14,370 bases of DNA from Myxococcota bacterium. Lineage in GTDB: Bacteria > Myxococcota_A > UBA9160 > PR03. The DNA lies in contig JALOQG010000028.1 in assembly GCA_025453505.1 (NCBI GenBank), positions 1 to 14,370 on the forward strand. Reading direction: 5' to 3'. The position numbers and the translations under genes are program-made. Below the pieces are notes generated by a model. That model searched no databases, was not told where the DNA came from, and saw nothing but the letters and a program-made list of their open reading frames with translations. Shown here piece by piece: positions 1 through 7,136 of the stretch (position 1 is its first letter; each line of letters opens with the position of its first letter).

Positions 1-2347
1 CCACGTTCGCGCCGACGACCCGCACGCGCGTCGCGACGAGATCGCTCGCCTCGCCGGTGCTGATGCCCTTGTCGCCGGCCCCCTCGACGACGACGTTGTC
101 CACGCGCGCCGTCGAACCGGAGACGTCGATGCCGTCGTTCGTCGGGTTCTCGAAGCGCGCGTTCGTGATCTCGACGTCGCAGAAGTCGCAGTCGAAGGCG
201 TCCGATGCGGCGTCGCGGAAGAGTGTCTGGTCGATGCGCACGCGGGTGCGGATGCCGTTGAGCGCGTCCTCGGCCGGGTTGGCCGTGAACTCGCCGTGCA
301 GCACGCTGACGGGCGACTCGTAGAACGTGACCGCGCCGGTGAGCGTCCAGCCGGGCTCGTCGGCGGCCGCGAGACCCTGGAACCGGACGTGCTCGAGCGT
401 GGACTCGGCGCCCGCGCCGATCACGACGAGGCCCTGCCCCGTCGCGTCGCTCGAGAACACTTCGACGGGCGCGCCGGCTTCGCCGCGCCACGCGAGCGGC
501 GAGCGCGACACGATCTTCGCGCCGCTGCGCAGGTCGAGCCGGACGCCGGGTCCGGCGCGCAGCACGAGACCCGCCGGCACGACCAGCGTCTCCTCGACGG
601 CCCACGTGCCCGGCTGGATCTCGGCGACCGCGCCCGCGACGCGGACGAACGGGAAGCGATCGAGATTCGGCGGCCGCTGCGTCGAGTCCCAGGGCTCCCC
701 GGACGCCGGCAGCGGCGAAGCGGAAGCGATCGGCGCGCCGCGCACGCGCTGCGAACCGAGCATGCGCCAGCGCAGCGCCGCGCTCGCGAGCGCGGCCGGA
801 TCGACGCCCTGCGGGAGCACGACGCGCGCCGGCTCGAAGCGGACCAGCTCGCCCGGATTGCGCGGCGCGAGCGCGAGCGGCGCGGGGAGATCGATCTGCG
901 CGGGAAGGCCGGCGGCGTCCGCGATCTCGACGCCGAGCACTTCGACCGGCAGCGTCTGTAGATTGCCCACCTCGAGTTCGAGCGAGCCGGCCTCGATGCC
1001 GCGCAGGTTCGCGCGCACGGCGGCGACGGGATCGAGCATCGAGCGCAAGTAGGCCTGGTTGCGGCGCAGCAACGGCTCGGGCACGCGGATCTGCGGAAAC
1101 TCCCGCTGCACGAAGCGCGTGGCCTCTTCCAGCTCCGGGCCGAGATCGCGCAGCAGGGCGTCGAGGTAGGCCGGCTCCGCGACGCGCTCGAGCTCCGCGA
1201 GGTAGAGCGCATGGAAGTCGCGGTCGGCGAAGAGCGCCGCGTTGAACGGACGCTCCATGACCCGCTGGCGGCCGGCGAAGTCGCGCAGCACGAGGTCCGC
1301 CGAGCTGAGCGAGGTGAGTTCGGTGATCTCGGCGTCGAAGCCGATCGGCTCGAGGCGCGCGGTGACGGGGTTGAAGTAGAAGCGGATGTTGTGCCAGCGC
1401 GAACCGTGCTCGGCGCCGAGCAGGTCGGTGAGCGCGAAGTAGGTCGCGAGCCGCTTCGCGTCGAACACGTCGCTGGTGCGCAGCGCGCCGCGCCGGAAGG
1501 CTTCGAGCAGGCGCACCGCGTGCAGATACACCTCGCGCGCCGCCGGGTCGGCCATGATCTGGCCGGTCTTGAAGCCGTCGACGGCGCTCGCTTCGTAGGC
1601 GCCGTAGTCGCTGCTCGCGGCGCCGAAAGGGCCCTGCTCGTGGATCTGCCGCCACATCAGCTCTTCGTCGAAGCGCAGCAGCGGTCCCTCGCGACGCCGG
1701 TTCCGCTCGACGAGCTGCTTCTCGAAGTGCTCCTCGACGGCGTAGACGCCGAGCGGCTTGCCGTTCAGCACCAGGTCCACGAACTCGTAGCGGAGTGCCA
1801 GCACGTCCTCGCGCTCGAGCGCGCGGTGATAGATCCACTCGCCCAGATAGTTGCGCGTGCTCGGATGCTGGAGGGAGAAGCGGTCGAGGCCGCGCAGCGT
1901 GTGGTCGCCCTTCACGTCCACGCGGAACGACCACTTCTCGCCCTGCAGGTGCCCGGGCGAGTCGCCCTTGAGGCGCATCTTCACCTTCACGTCTTCGGCA
2001 CCGCTGCGGATCACCGCGGGCACGTAGTCGTCTTCGCTCGCGAAGAGAGCGCTCTCGCGCAGCGCCTTCTCGCGCTGGAAGGCGAGCTTCTGGTAGTCCT
2101 CGAAGCCGAGGTCGATCTCGAGCCGCGGCGGCGTCGCGAGCTGCGCGCGCGCCCACACGAAGGGCGTCGCGAGACCTCCTTCGACCAGCGGGCGCACGAA
2201 GATCCCGTAGAAGCCCGCAGCATGCGTCGCCGCGCCGATCGCGAAGATCAGCCCCGACCACGCCGCCACGCCGGCGATCACGATCGCCGCGCGACGGCCG
2301 GGCCGCAGCGAAGCGCGCGGCGCGCGCGGCTTTGCGGCGATGCGCAC
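1..2347 (-). CDS. CotH-like kinase protein fused to right-handed parallel beta-helix, 3' end outside window
   Basis: I translated this minus-strand frame from a GTG at 2347 to the left edge: about 782 codons with no stop, so the C-terminus is missing. The GTG directly follows the upstream DUF4956 stop, with an AGGAAGG Shine-Dalgarno 10 bases before it, which indicates translational coupling. Residues about 20-45 form one hydrophobic segment after a basic N-terminus, so the rest is probably extracytoplasmic. Residues about 120-400 resemble the CotH protein-kinase-like fold: KMRLKGD at 123-129, a GVYAVEEHFEK stretch near 200, and PIGFDAE near 335, where the family has metal-binding acidic residues. 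From about 570 onward the sequence becomes short repeating beta turns (QPGTW, VPAGLVLRAGPG, NDGIDVSGS) typical of a pectate-lyase-like beta-helix. CotH homologues phosphorylate spore-coat proteins in Bacillus; the substrate here is unknown. The CotH fold is likely; kinase activity is inferred. Confidence 0.85.
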   Translation of the reverse strand, partial: MRIAAKPRAPRASLRPGRRAAIVIAGVAAWSGLIFAIGAATHAAGFYGIFVRPLVEGGLATPFVWARAQLATPPRLEIDLGFEDYQKLAFQREKALRESALFASEDDYVPAVIRSGAEDVKVKMRLKGDSPGHLQGEKWSFRVDVKGDHTLRGLDRFSLQHPSTRNYLGEWIYHRALEREDVLALRYEFVDLVLNGKPLGVYAVEEHFEKQLVERNRRREGPLLRFDEELMWRQIHEQGPFGAASSDYGAYEASAVDGFKTGQIMADPAAREVYLHAVRLLEAFRRGALRTSDVFDAKRLATYFALTDLLGAEHGSRWHNIRFYFNPVTARLEPIGFDAEITELTSLSSADLVLRDFAGRQRVMERPFNAALFADRDFHALYLAELERVAEPAYLDALLRDLGPELEEATRFVQREFPQIRVPEPLLRRNQAYLRSMLDPVAAVRANLRGIEAGSLELEVGNLQTLPVEVLGVEIADAAGLPAQIDLPAPLALAPRNPGELVRFEPARVVLPQGVDPAALASAALRWRMLGSQRVRGAPIASASPLPASGEPWDSTQRPPNLDRFPFVRVAGAVAEIQPGTWAVEETLVVPAGLVLRAGPGVRLDLRSGAKIVSRSPLAWRGEAGAPVEVFSSDATGQGLVVIGAGAESTLEHVRFQGLAAADEPGWTLTGAVTFYESPVSVLHGEFTANPAEDALNGIRTRVRIDQTLFRDAASDAFDCDFCDVEITNARFENPTNDGIDVSGSTARVDNVVVEGAGDKGISTGEASDLVATRVRVVGANV

Positions 2348-3049
2348 CTAGAGGATGCCTTCCTGATCGACGAACGAGAGCGAGTGCACGCCGGCGAGCG
2401 CGGCGAGCGCGCTCTTCGCGCGCTCGAGCTGCTCGAAGCTCTCGAAGCGGACGCGATACGAGACCTCGAGGCCGTCCTCCATCTCGTCGAAGCGCTTCAG
2501 GTCGAGGCCGCTCGAGTGCTCCTGCAACGCGCGCGTGATGCCGGTGAGCGTCGTCGCGCCCGCACCGCGGTGTCGGACGGTGAGATACAGGTTGGTGCCT
2601 TCGTCCACGGCGGCGTTGCGCGCGCGCAGCCACAGCACGCCGAGGATCACCACGAACGCCGTGAGCGTCGGCAGCCACTGGTTCGCCCCGAGGCCGAGAC
2701 CGACGCCGATCGTGAGGAAGAGATACGCGAGTTCTTCGGGCTCCTTGATCGCCGTGCGGAAGCGCACGATCGAGAGCGCGCCGACGAGGCCGAGCGAGAG
2801 CGCCAGCGAAGACTTCACGATCGTGATCACGAGCATCGTCGTCATGCCGATCGCGACGAAGTTGCGCGAGAAGCTCTCGCGATTGGAGAGCGACGTGCCC
2901 CAGCGCTGGTAGAAGGCGCCGAGCAGCCAGCAGAGCAGCGCCGTCCCGAGCAGCGCGGGCAGGAACTGGTAGACGGGCACCGTCGGCGTGCTCTCCAGCA
3001 GGAAGCGCTGGAGGTCGGTGATGCTCGTCGCGGTCGCCGTTTCGTTCAT
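2348..3049 (-). CDS. DUF4956 family inner-membrane protein
   Basis: This 233-residue protein has hydrophobic segments near residues 27-46, 64-93 and 107-141, followed by a soluble C-terminal domain of about 90 residues with an alternating beta/alpha pattern. The stretch SLGLVGALSIVRFR at 85-98, followed by TAIKEPEELAYLF, is the hallmark I recognise for DUF4956. Proteins of this family are frequently encoded beside CotH-like kinases and VTC-type polyphosphate polymerase domains. Here the CotH-like gene starts with no gap after this stop, so the two form an operon. No VTC-domain gene is visible in the window, although it could lie beyond the left edge. The biochemical function of DUF4956 is not established; a membrane partner role for the CotH protein is an inference. 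The ATG at 3049 is the natural start because it precedes the first hydrophobic segment by about 26 residues. Confidence 0.88.
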   Translation of the reverse strand: MNETATATSITDLQRFLLESTPTVPVYQFLPALLGTALLCWLLGAFYQRWGTSLSNRESFSRNFVAIGMTTMLVITIVKSSLALSLGLVGALSIVRFRTAIKEPEELAYLFLTIGVGLGLGANQWLPTLTAFVVILGVLWLRARNAAVDEGTNLYLTVRHRGAGATTLTGITRALQEHSSGLDLKRFDEMEDGLEVSYRVRFESFEQLERAKSALAALAGVHSLSFVDQEGIL

Positions 3050-3294
3050 GTCTGGCCGGCCTCCCCGAGCGCCCGGCTCGGACGTCGGTTCGTGTGGGTG
3101 CCCGTGGGAACCACCCGGGTGGCGATCGAGTCACGATCCCGTGCATACCCGCGGGGGGCGCTTCGCCGATCCCATATCGCTGGCAGATCCATCGTATCTC
3201 CGGGTCGGCTCGATGACGAAGCGCAGCAGGTAACCTCGGCAGCCGCCGGACGCACCTACAGACATTCCGGACGTGAGCGCGGGGAGAAGCGAGG
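3050..3294. promoter_or_regulatory. Divergent intergenic region with a 12-bp perfect palindrome
   Basis: These 245 bases separate two divergent genes, so both promoters should lie here. I see no convincing -35/-10 pair on either strand. A perfect palindrome, CCACCCGGGTGG, lies at 3111-3122, preceded by CCCGTGG, which pairs imperfectly with the same bases. It is about 65 bases upstream of the DUF4956 start and could be an operator, but palindromes of this length are not rare at this GC content. A GGGGAGAAG motif just before 3295 serves as the Shine-Dalgarno of the plus-strand gene. Confidence 0.4.
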
Positions 3295-4521
3295 ATGACG
3301 TTACGAGGACGCGAGCCGGGAGGGAGAATCCACTCCCTCCCGTCGGCCGCCGCTGCCTGTGCGTTGCTCTTCGCCGCCTCGCCGGCCGCCGCCCTCTCTT
3401 CGTACGCCGTCGAGGCCGTGGACGAACCCGGCTCCTCGACGGGTGCTGCGGCCGTCGCGCTCGGCGTCCCCGACTACCACTTCGTGAACGACGCCGCGCT
3501 CGCCTACGGCGGCACCAATGCCGACGTCTTCGCGCCCGGTGAGGCGACCGTGCTGCGCTTCCCCGTGCCGCTGCGCAACGTCCCGGGCCAGGTCGATCTC
3601 CTCGTCTCCGCCTTCGTGGGCGGGGCCGGCGCCACCGACGACGCGCTGGTGGACGTCGAGGTGTCGAGCGACGGCACGAACTTCACGAGCGCCGGCTCTT
3701 TCGCGACCGCGACGGGACGCGACGGCTTCGTGTTCCCGCCGCAGGAAGTGGACTTCGAGTCGGTGAAGCACTTCCCGATCGAGTTCGGTGCGGCCGACCT
3801 CGTGTCGCACGTCCGGCTCACGAACGCGATGGGCACCGCCGAAGGCCTGCGTCTCGACGCGGTCGAAGGCCTGCATCCCGCGCTCGGCGCGTCGCACGCG
3901 TTCGAGCTGCGCGTCGACCGCTATCGCCAGGAGAACACCGGACGCTTCCGGCTGCGCATCAAGAACCTCGCGGATCTCGGCGGTGTCGCGATCCGCGAGC
4001 TGCGCATCGAGCGCGGTCCCGACCCGATCCGCTTCGAGGACACCCAGATCTCGCTTCCCGCACTCTACGGAAGCGGCGGCGCCTTGATCTGCGTCGAGAA
4101 TTGCAACGCGGACAACGCACCCGTGGTGATCCCGTTCAGCCGCCACGCGTGGTCGCTCGAAGGCGTCACCGAAGCGCCAGTCGGCGAGGGCCTCGAACCG
4201 GGCCGTCAAGTCGCCAACGTCCGCAACGCGAACCCGAGCTTCGACACAGACAACGCCCTGACTTTTCTCGAAGGCTTCTCGTTCCACGTGGTCTTCACAG
4301 ACGACACCGAAGAGAGTCTCGACTTCGCGACCGACATCGTCGCGGGAGGCGTACCCGGCGCGCTCTACCAGAAGTATCAGTACTTCGACGCGAATCCGAT
4401 CGTGAACGGTCCGCTGCGCACCGACACCTACGAGTTCAGCGTGCCCGAACCCGGCGCCGCCGCGATCGGCGCCGCGGCGCTCGCGACGATCGCGGCGCTG
4501 CGGCGCGCGCGGAGTGCCTGA
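3295..4521 (+). CDS. Secreted protein with PEP-CTERM-type sorting tail
   Basis: The 408-residue product begins with a basic N-terminus and an Ala/Leu-rich signal peptide (residues 1-34, probable cleavage after SPAAA). It ends with VPEPG, then a hydrophobic Ala-rich helix and a basic RRARSA tail: the tripartite PEP-CTERM signal that exosortase systems recognise for anchoring and sorting surface proteins. The central part is beta-rich. Residues about 35-200 resemble a discoidin-like or jelly-roll domain (VDVEVSSDGTNFTSAGSF, then VSHVRLTN), and residues about 200-380 form a second beta domain with a close cysteine pair (CVENC). I do not recognise a catalytic motif, so a structural or binding role at the surface is inferred. 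No exosortase gene is in the window. The ATG at 3295 follows GGGGAGAAG at good spacing. It converges on the acyltransferase gene with nine bases between stops. Confidence 0.85.
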   Translation: MTLRGREPGGRIHSLPSAAAACALLFAASPAAALSSYAVEAVDEPGSSTGAAAVALGVPDYHFVNDAALAYGGTNADVFAPGEATVLRFPVPLRNVPGQVDLLVSAFVGGAGATDDALVDVEVSSDGTNFTSAGSFATATGRDGFVFPPQEVDFESVKHFPIEFGAADLVSHVRLTNAMGTAEGLRLDAVEGLHPALGASHAFELRVDRYRQENTGRFRLRIKNLADLGGVAIRELRIERGPDPIRFEDTQISLPALYGSGGALICVENCNADNAPVVIPFSRHAWSLEGVTEAPVGEGLEPGRQVANVRNANPSFDTDNALTFLEGFSFHVVFTDDTEESLDFATDIVAGGVPGALYQKYQYFDANPIVNGPLRTDTYEFSVPEPGAAAIGAAALATIAALRRARSA

Positions 4522-4538
4522 CCGGATCCTTCAGGCAC
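4514..4538. terminator. Hairpin joining two convergent stop codons, probable bidirectional terminator
   Basis: GTGCCTGA (4514-4521) is exactly complementary to TCAGGCAC (4531-4538) across a nine-base loop. The TGA stop of the plus-strand gene lies in the left arm and the complement of the minus-strand TGA lies in the right arm, so the stops pair with each other. The position between convergent genes supports a shared terminator. There is no U-rich tail on either strand, so the stem may act as a processing or pausing signal rather than a classic intrinsic terminator. Confidence 0.55.
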
Positions 4539-5379
4539 CGAGGCGGGCGGCGATCCGGCGCAGCAACCGCTGGACCGGATACCGCTCCGGATCGGCCGCC
4601 TGCACCACGAGCAGGTCCGCGATCTGCATTTCGATCGCCTGCGACACTTCGCGGCGCAGCGCCAGACACGCCTTCGCGTCGGCGTGCCGGCCGGACCAGC
4701 GCAGCGTCTCGATCGGCGGGCCGAAGAGGAAGTATTGCCGCTCGAAGCGCGGCAGCCCGATCGGGCCGCGACCGCGCGCGATCGGCGGCACGACCTCCCC
4801 ACCGCGGAACCATGGCGCCTCGGTGATCCCGAGCGCGCGCAGCAGGTCGCCGACCGGCGAGCGCAGCAGATCGACGGCGTCCACGACGATCTCGAACATG
4901 TCGTCCACGCCGACGGAGGCGAAGGGCACGATCGGCACGCCGTGCTCGATCGCGAGCCGCGCAAAGCCGACGCGCTCCTTCCACACCAGTTGGTATCGCT
5001 CGCCCTTGCGCTTCATCACCTCGCGCCCGCCGCCCGGGAACACCAGCACGGCTTCGCCCCTTCGGAACAGCGCGGCGCAGTTCTCGCGCGTCCCGCGCAC
5101 GGCGCCGAGGCGGGCGAGCACGTCGCGCCAGATCGGCACCGCGAAGTGATTGTGGTCGCCGAGTCCACGCACCATGCGCCCGGTGCCGTTCAAGATCTCG
5201 ATGCCGAGCATCGGGATGTCGATCAAGCCGTAGAGGGTGTGATTGCCCGCGAGCAGAACGGCGCCTTCGCGGGGCACGTGCTCGAGCCCGATCGCGACCG
5301 GCGCGAAGATCCTCCGCAGCGGCTCCGCGACGCGGCGCAACGTCTCCGCGGAGAACGGCTCGAAGTCGGTCGCTGCCAT
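4531..5379 (-). CDS. PlsC/DAGAT-like acyltransferase
   Basis: The 282-residue product resembles phospholipid/glycerol acyltransferases of the diacylglycerol-acyltransferase-like type, which transfer acyl groups to glycerolipid hydroxyls at the membrane. The family blocks appear in order: GNHTLYGLID (45-54, with the active-site His), GAVRGTREN (92-100), LVFPGGGRE (112-120, substrate-binding block) and VPIVPFASVG (148-157). The His-to-Asp spacing is H-x6-D rather than the H-x4-D of classical PlsC, which I associate with a divergent DAGAT-like subgroup. I placed the start at the ATG at 5379 because GGGAG lies 11 bases upstream and conserved sequence begins soon after. An in-frame extension to 5547 is possible but would cross a terminator hairpin and has low-complexity sequence. 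The acyl acceptor cannot be assigned from sequence. Confidence 0.85.
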   Translation of the reverse strand: MAATDFEPFSAETLRRVAEPLRRIFAPVAIGLEHVPREGAVLLAGNHTLYGLIDIPMLGIEILNGTGRMVRGLGDHNHFAVPIWRDVLARLGAVRGTRENCAALFRRGEAVLVFPGGGREVMKRKGERYQLVWKERVGFARLAIEHGVPIVPFASVGVDDMFEIVVDAVDLLRSPVGDLLRALGITEAPWFRGGEVVPPIARGRGPIGLPRFERQYFLFGPPIETLRWSGRHADAKACLALRREVSQAIEMQIADLLVVQAADPERYPVQRLLRRIAARLGA

Positions 5380-5403
5380 CGCCGTGCGGTCTCCCGTGAT
5401 CGC

Positions 5404-5451
5404 AACCAAATGCGAACGCGGGCTCGGGAGCGAAGCCCCGAGCCCGTCGCA
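5404..5451 (-). terminator. Rho-independent-type terminator after the 84-residue secreted protein gene
   Basis: On the minus strand, CGGGCTCGGG and CCCGAGCCCG form a perfect 10-bp stem (plus-strand arms 5419-5428 and 5437-5446) with an 8-base loop. After a 3-base bulge, five more pairs (TGCGA/TCGCA) extend it to 5411-5451. Read on the minus strand, the stem is followed by TTTGGTT, the only T-rich run nearby. It sits about 50 bases after the stop of the upstream small gene and ends before the Shine-Dalgarno of the acyltransferase gene, so it probably separates these two transcripts. Confidence 0.6.
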
Positions 5452-5498
5452 TCGAGCCCATGCATCAGCGCGCGACCCGTAGGTCGAGTCGCGGCGAC

Positions 5499-5753
5499 TC
5501 AGCGCAGTGCGGCGACCTGCGTGTGCGGGTTCGTGGCTGGCGCCCATCCGTGTTCAGACATGCAGCGCGCGAGCGCGTCGAACTCGGAGGGCAGGAGACC
5601 GAGAAGACCGGAAGTCGCCTCGGCGCGGCAGTCGGAGAGCGCGGCACTCAGATCCGACGAGGAGGCGTCCGGGCGGTACCAGTCCGCAGGGGCCTCCGTG
5701 GTCCACCAGCTCACTCCCGCGATCAACGCTGCAAAGGCCAACAGACGAATCAT
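5499..5753 (-). CDS. Small secreted protein of unknown function
   Basis: From the ATG at 5753 this encodes 84 residues. The start is favoured because GAGGGG lies six bases upstream and the first 23 residues make a typical signal peptide (short basic start, LLAFAALIAGV core, probable cleavage near APA). The upstream extension of the frame to 6029 is proline- and glycine-rich noise. The mature part is about 60 residues with two cysteines (42 and 64), the second in ARCMSEHGWAP, which could form one disulfide in the periplasm. I do not recognise a family. It is followed by a terminator hairpin and so is probably transcribed alone. The 660 bases upstream are non-coding and should hold its promoter. 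Confidence 0.6.
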   Translation of the reverse strand: MIRLLAFAALIAGVSWWTTEAPADWYRPDASSSDLSAALSDCRAEATSGLLGLLPSEFDALARCMSEHGWAPATNPHTQVAALR

Positions 5754-6414
5754 TCCGGTCCCCTCGCCCGAGCCGGACTCGGCTCCCTGTCGTTCTAGTG
5801 GCCCCGGGCGACAGCTCGTGGCAGGGATCGGTGACGATTTCTCTACGAATTTTTCGTCCCCCGGGGCAAGAGCTCCGCCGCCCCCCGAATGGGCACGGCG
5901 CAAGCGGCCGATCCCGGCACGCCGCGCGCCGGATCCGAGAGCGCCGTTCGAGCCTCGGGCCTGCGTGTCGCCGACGTACACCAACGTGTTAGTGATCTCG
6001 GCGTCGCCCGTCTGTCCCGGAGTCCGCATGCAGGGAGTCTTCCCGCTCCATCACACGCACGTTCGTGTACCTCGACGCGAGGTCGAAACGGTCGCAGCGG
6101 GCGACGGGGCGTGGAATGAGCTATCCCCGCCCCACGTCACACTCCTTGGCTGATCTCAGCGATCTTTGCGTCTGCCCGATCCGACGCGTCCCCGGACTCG
6201 CTCCACGGATCCACCCGATCGGGCTCCCACCTTCCCTGGCTTCTCCCATTCGAGCGTGTGCCTGCGCCTCGGACGCCCCGCGAGACTTCGTCTCCCGGCC
6301 GGACCGCGGTGCTCTGGACTGCTCGAGCGCCTGCGCCGGACGTTCTGGCCGAAGCGCTCGAGATGCTGCGATCGCGACGCCGCGTGCGTCGCGGAATCGC
6401 GCGAGGAAAAACAC
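5754..6414. other. Long non-coding region between divergent genes; leader of the RRM gene
   Basis: No frame in these 661 bases reads like protein: the open stretches are Arg/Pro/Ser-rich with no good start signals. The region must carry promoters for the minus-strand 84-residue gene and for the plus-strand RRM gene. An AT-rich island, ACGAATTTTTCGT (5845-5857), stands out against the GC-rich background and can form a 5-bp hairpin, closely followed by the palindrome CCCCGGGG (5859-5866). I could not identify a convincing -35/-10 pair. The right end holds a strong hairpin, listed separately. A long structured 5' leader would suit a cold-shock-like RNA-binding protein, but this is inference. Confidence 0.45.
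6368..6400 (+). promoter_or_regulatory. Leader hairpin next to the RRM gene Shine-Dalgarno
   Basis: GCGAT plus CGCGACGC (6368-6380) pairs with GCGTCGCG plus ATCGC (6386-6400), giving 13 base pairs with a 5-base loop and a 2-base bulge (GA, 6394-6395). The stem ends two bases before the GAGGA Shine-Dalgarno of the RRM gene. Such a structure in the mRNA leader could limit ribosome access or bind the RRM protein itself for feedback control. The pairing is seen directly; the regulatory role is inferred. Confidence 0.5.
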
Positions 6415-6699
6415 ATGAGCAAGAAGCTCTACGTCGGCAATCTTCCCTTCACCACCAACGAAGGCGAGCTTCGTACGCTCTTCGAGCAGTACGGAACGGT
6501 GGACCGCGTCAGCGTGATCACCGATCGCGAGACGGGTCGCCCGCGCGGCTTCGCCTTCGTCGAGATGGCGGAGGCCGCCGGCGCCGACTCCGCGACGCGA
6601 GGCCTCGACGGCCACAGCGTCGGCGGGCGTGCGCTGCGCGTGAACGAGGCCACCGACAAGACCGGCGGAGCCGGCGGCGGACGCGGCCCGCGCCTCTAG
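6415..6699 (+). CDS. RRM-domain RNA-binding protein
   Basis: The 94-residue product is a single RNA recognition motif with both signature strands: RNP2 LYVGNL (5-10) and RNP1 RGFAFVEM (44-51), with the usual TDRETGRPRG loop before RNP1. Bacterial single-RRM proteins of this type bind single-stranded RNA in the cytoplasm and are often cold-induced. They normally end in a Gly/Arg-rich tail; here the tail is only GGAGGGRGPRL. The ATG at 6415 follows GAGGA at seven bases. The stop codon TAG overlaps the first two bases of a 159-bp inverted-repeat element, so the tail may have been trimmed by its insertion. The gene stands alone behind a long leader with a strong hairpin near the start codon. Confidence 0.93.
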   Translation: MSKKLYVGNLPFTTNEGELRTLFEQYGTVDRVSVITDRETGRPRGFAFVEMAEAAGADSATRGLDGHSVGGRALRVNEATDKTGGAGGGRGPRL

Positions 6700-6856
6700 C
6701 AGGTTGTTGACAAAGGTCGGACCGAGCCGGGCGCGGAGATTCGGGATCGAGGCGCGGAAGCGCAGCCGTAGCAGAGCTACGGCGAGCTTTCGCAACGAAG
6801 AGATCGGCCCGAAGATCCGTGCACGGCGACGGGAGAGCTTTCGTCAGCAGCCTGCT
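6698..6856. mobile_element. 159-bp inverted-repeat element, MITE- or REP-like
   Basis: The left end AGCAGGTTGTTGACAAAG (6698-6715) matches the reverse complement of the right end, AGCAGGCTGCTGACGAAAG (6838-6856), with two substitutions and one indel. The centre is a perfect stem, GCCGTAGC-AGA-GCTACGGC (6765-6783), flanked by GCGGAAGC (6754-6761) and GCTTTCGC (6786-6793), which pair with one G:T wobble. Further patches, such as CGCGGAGATTCGGG against CACGGATCTTCGGG, keep the arms alignable across the whole unit. It has no room for a transposase. It begins on the RRM stop codon and could also terminate that transcript. I find no clear target-site duplication and only one copy in the window, so classification as mobile rests on architecture. 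Confidence 0.6.
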
Positions 6857-6918
6857 GGCAGGCGCGCAGCTCCCCTCTTTCGAAGCCGGAGGATCCTTGG
6901 GACACGACGACTCGAACT

Positions 6919-6938
6919 CCTCCGTCTTCGATCGGAGG
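6919..6938 (+). promoter_or_regulatory. Small hairpin covering the Shine-Dalgarno of the 55-residue gene
   Basis: CCTCCG (6919-6924) pairs perfectly with CGGAGG (6933-6938) over an 8-base loop. GGAGG in the right arm is the apparent Shine-Dalgarno of the gene starting at 6947, so the hairpin could mask it. Six base pairs is modest, and chance is a real alternative. Confidence 0.3.
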
Positions 6939-6946
6939 CGGGCCGG

Positions 6947-7114
6947 ATGAACGGACGGACGTCGGCGTGGAAGCGCCTGCGGGATCTGCTGGCCCGCCTC
7001 GGGCGCTGGTCGCACAAGGGCCGCGACGGACGCCGAACCGCGGCGGATCGGGCGCGGTTCTGGGCGGATGCCCGAGAGGGCGAACGCGAGGCCGCAGAGC
7101 GCGCACGAGACTGA
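6947..7114 (+). CDS. Small basic helical protein, unknown function
   Basis: This frame encodes 55 residues from an ATG at 6947, with GGAGG eight bases upstream. Third codon positions are mostly G or C, as in neighbouring genes. The product is strongly charged and Arg-rich (WKRLRDLLARLGRW, then RTAADRARFWADAREGE) and looks like one or two amphipathic helices without cysteine or membrane segments. I do not recognise a family. It lies 22 bases upstream of the zinc-ribbon gene on the same strand, so the two may be co-transcribed. The frame is open upstream into the repeat element, but that part is not protein-like. Confidence 0.45.
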   Translation: MNGRTSAWKRLRDLLARLGRWSHKGRDGRRTAADRARFWADAREGEREAAERARD

Positions 7115-7136
7115 GCCTCGAAGCTGGGAGGAAAGC

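Noticed and set aside
1211..3298. Long plus-strand open frame of about 695 codons
   Set aside because: It is the antisense shadow of the CotH-like and DUF4956 genes. Its translation is Arg/Glu/Ala-rich low complexity, typical of a mirror frame in GC-rich DNA.
3301..4287. Minus-strand open frame of about 328 codons opposite the PEP-CTERM gene
   Set aside because: It is antisense to a protein with a clear signal peptide and sorting tail, and shows no recognisable motif.
5380..5547. N-terminal extension of the acyltransferase
   Set aside because: It would run through a terminator hairpin and has no family similarity. The ATG at 5379 has a Shine-Dalgarno.
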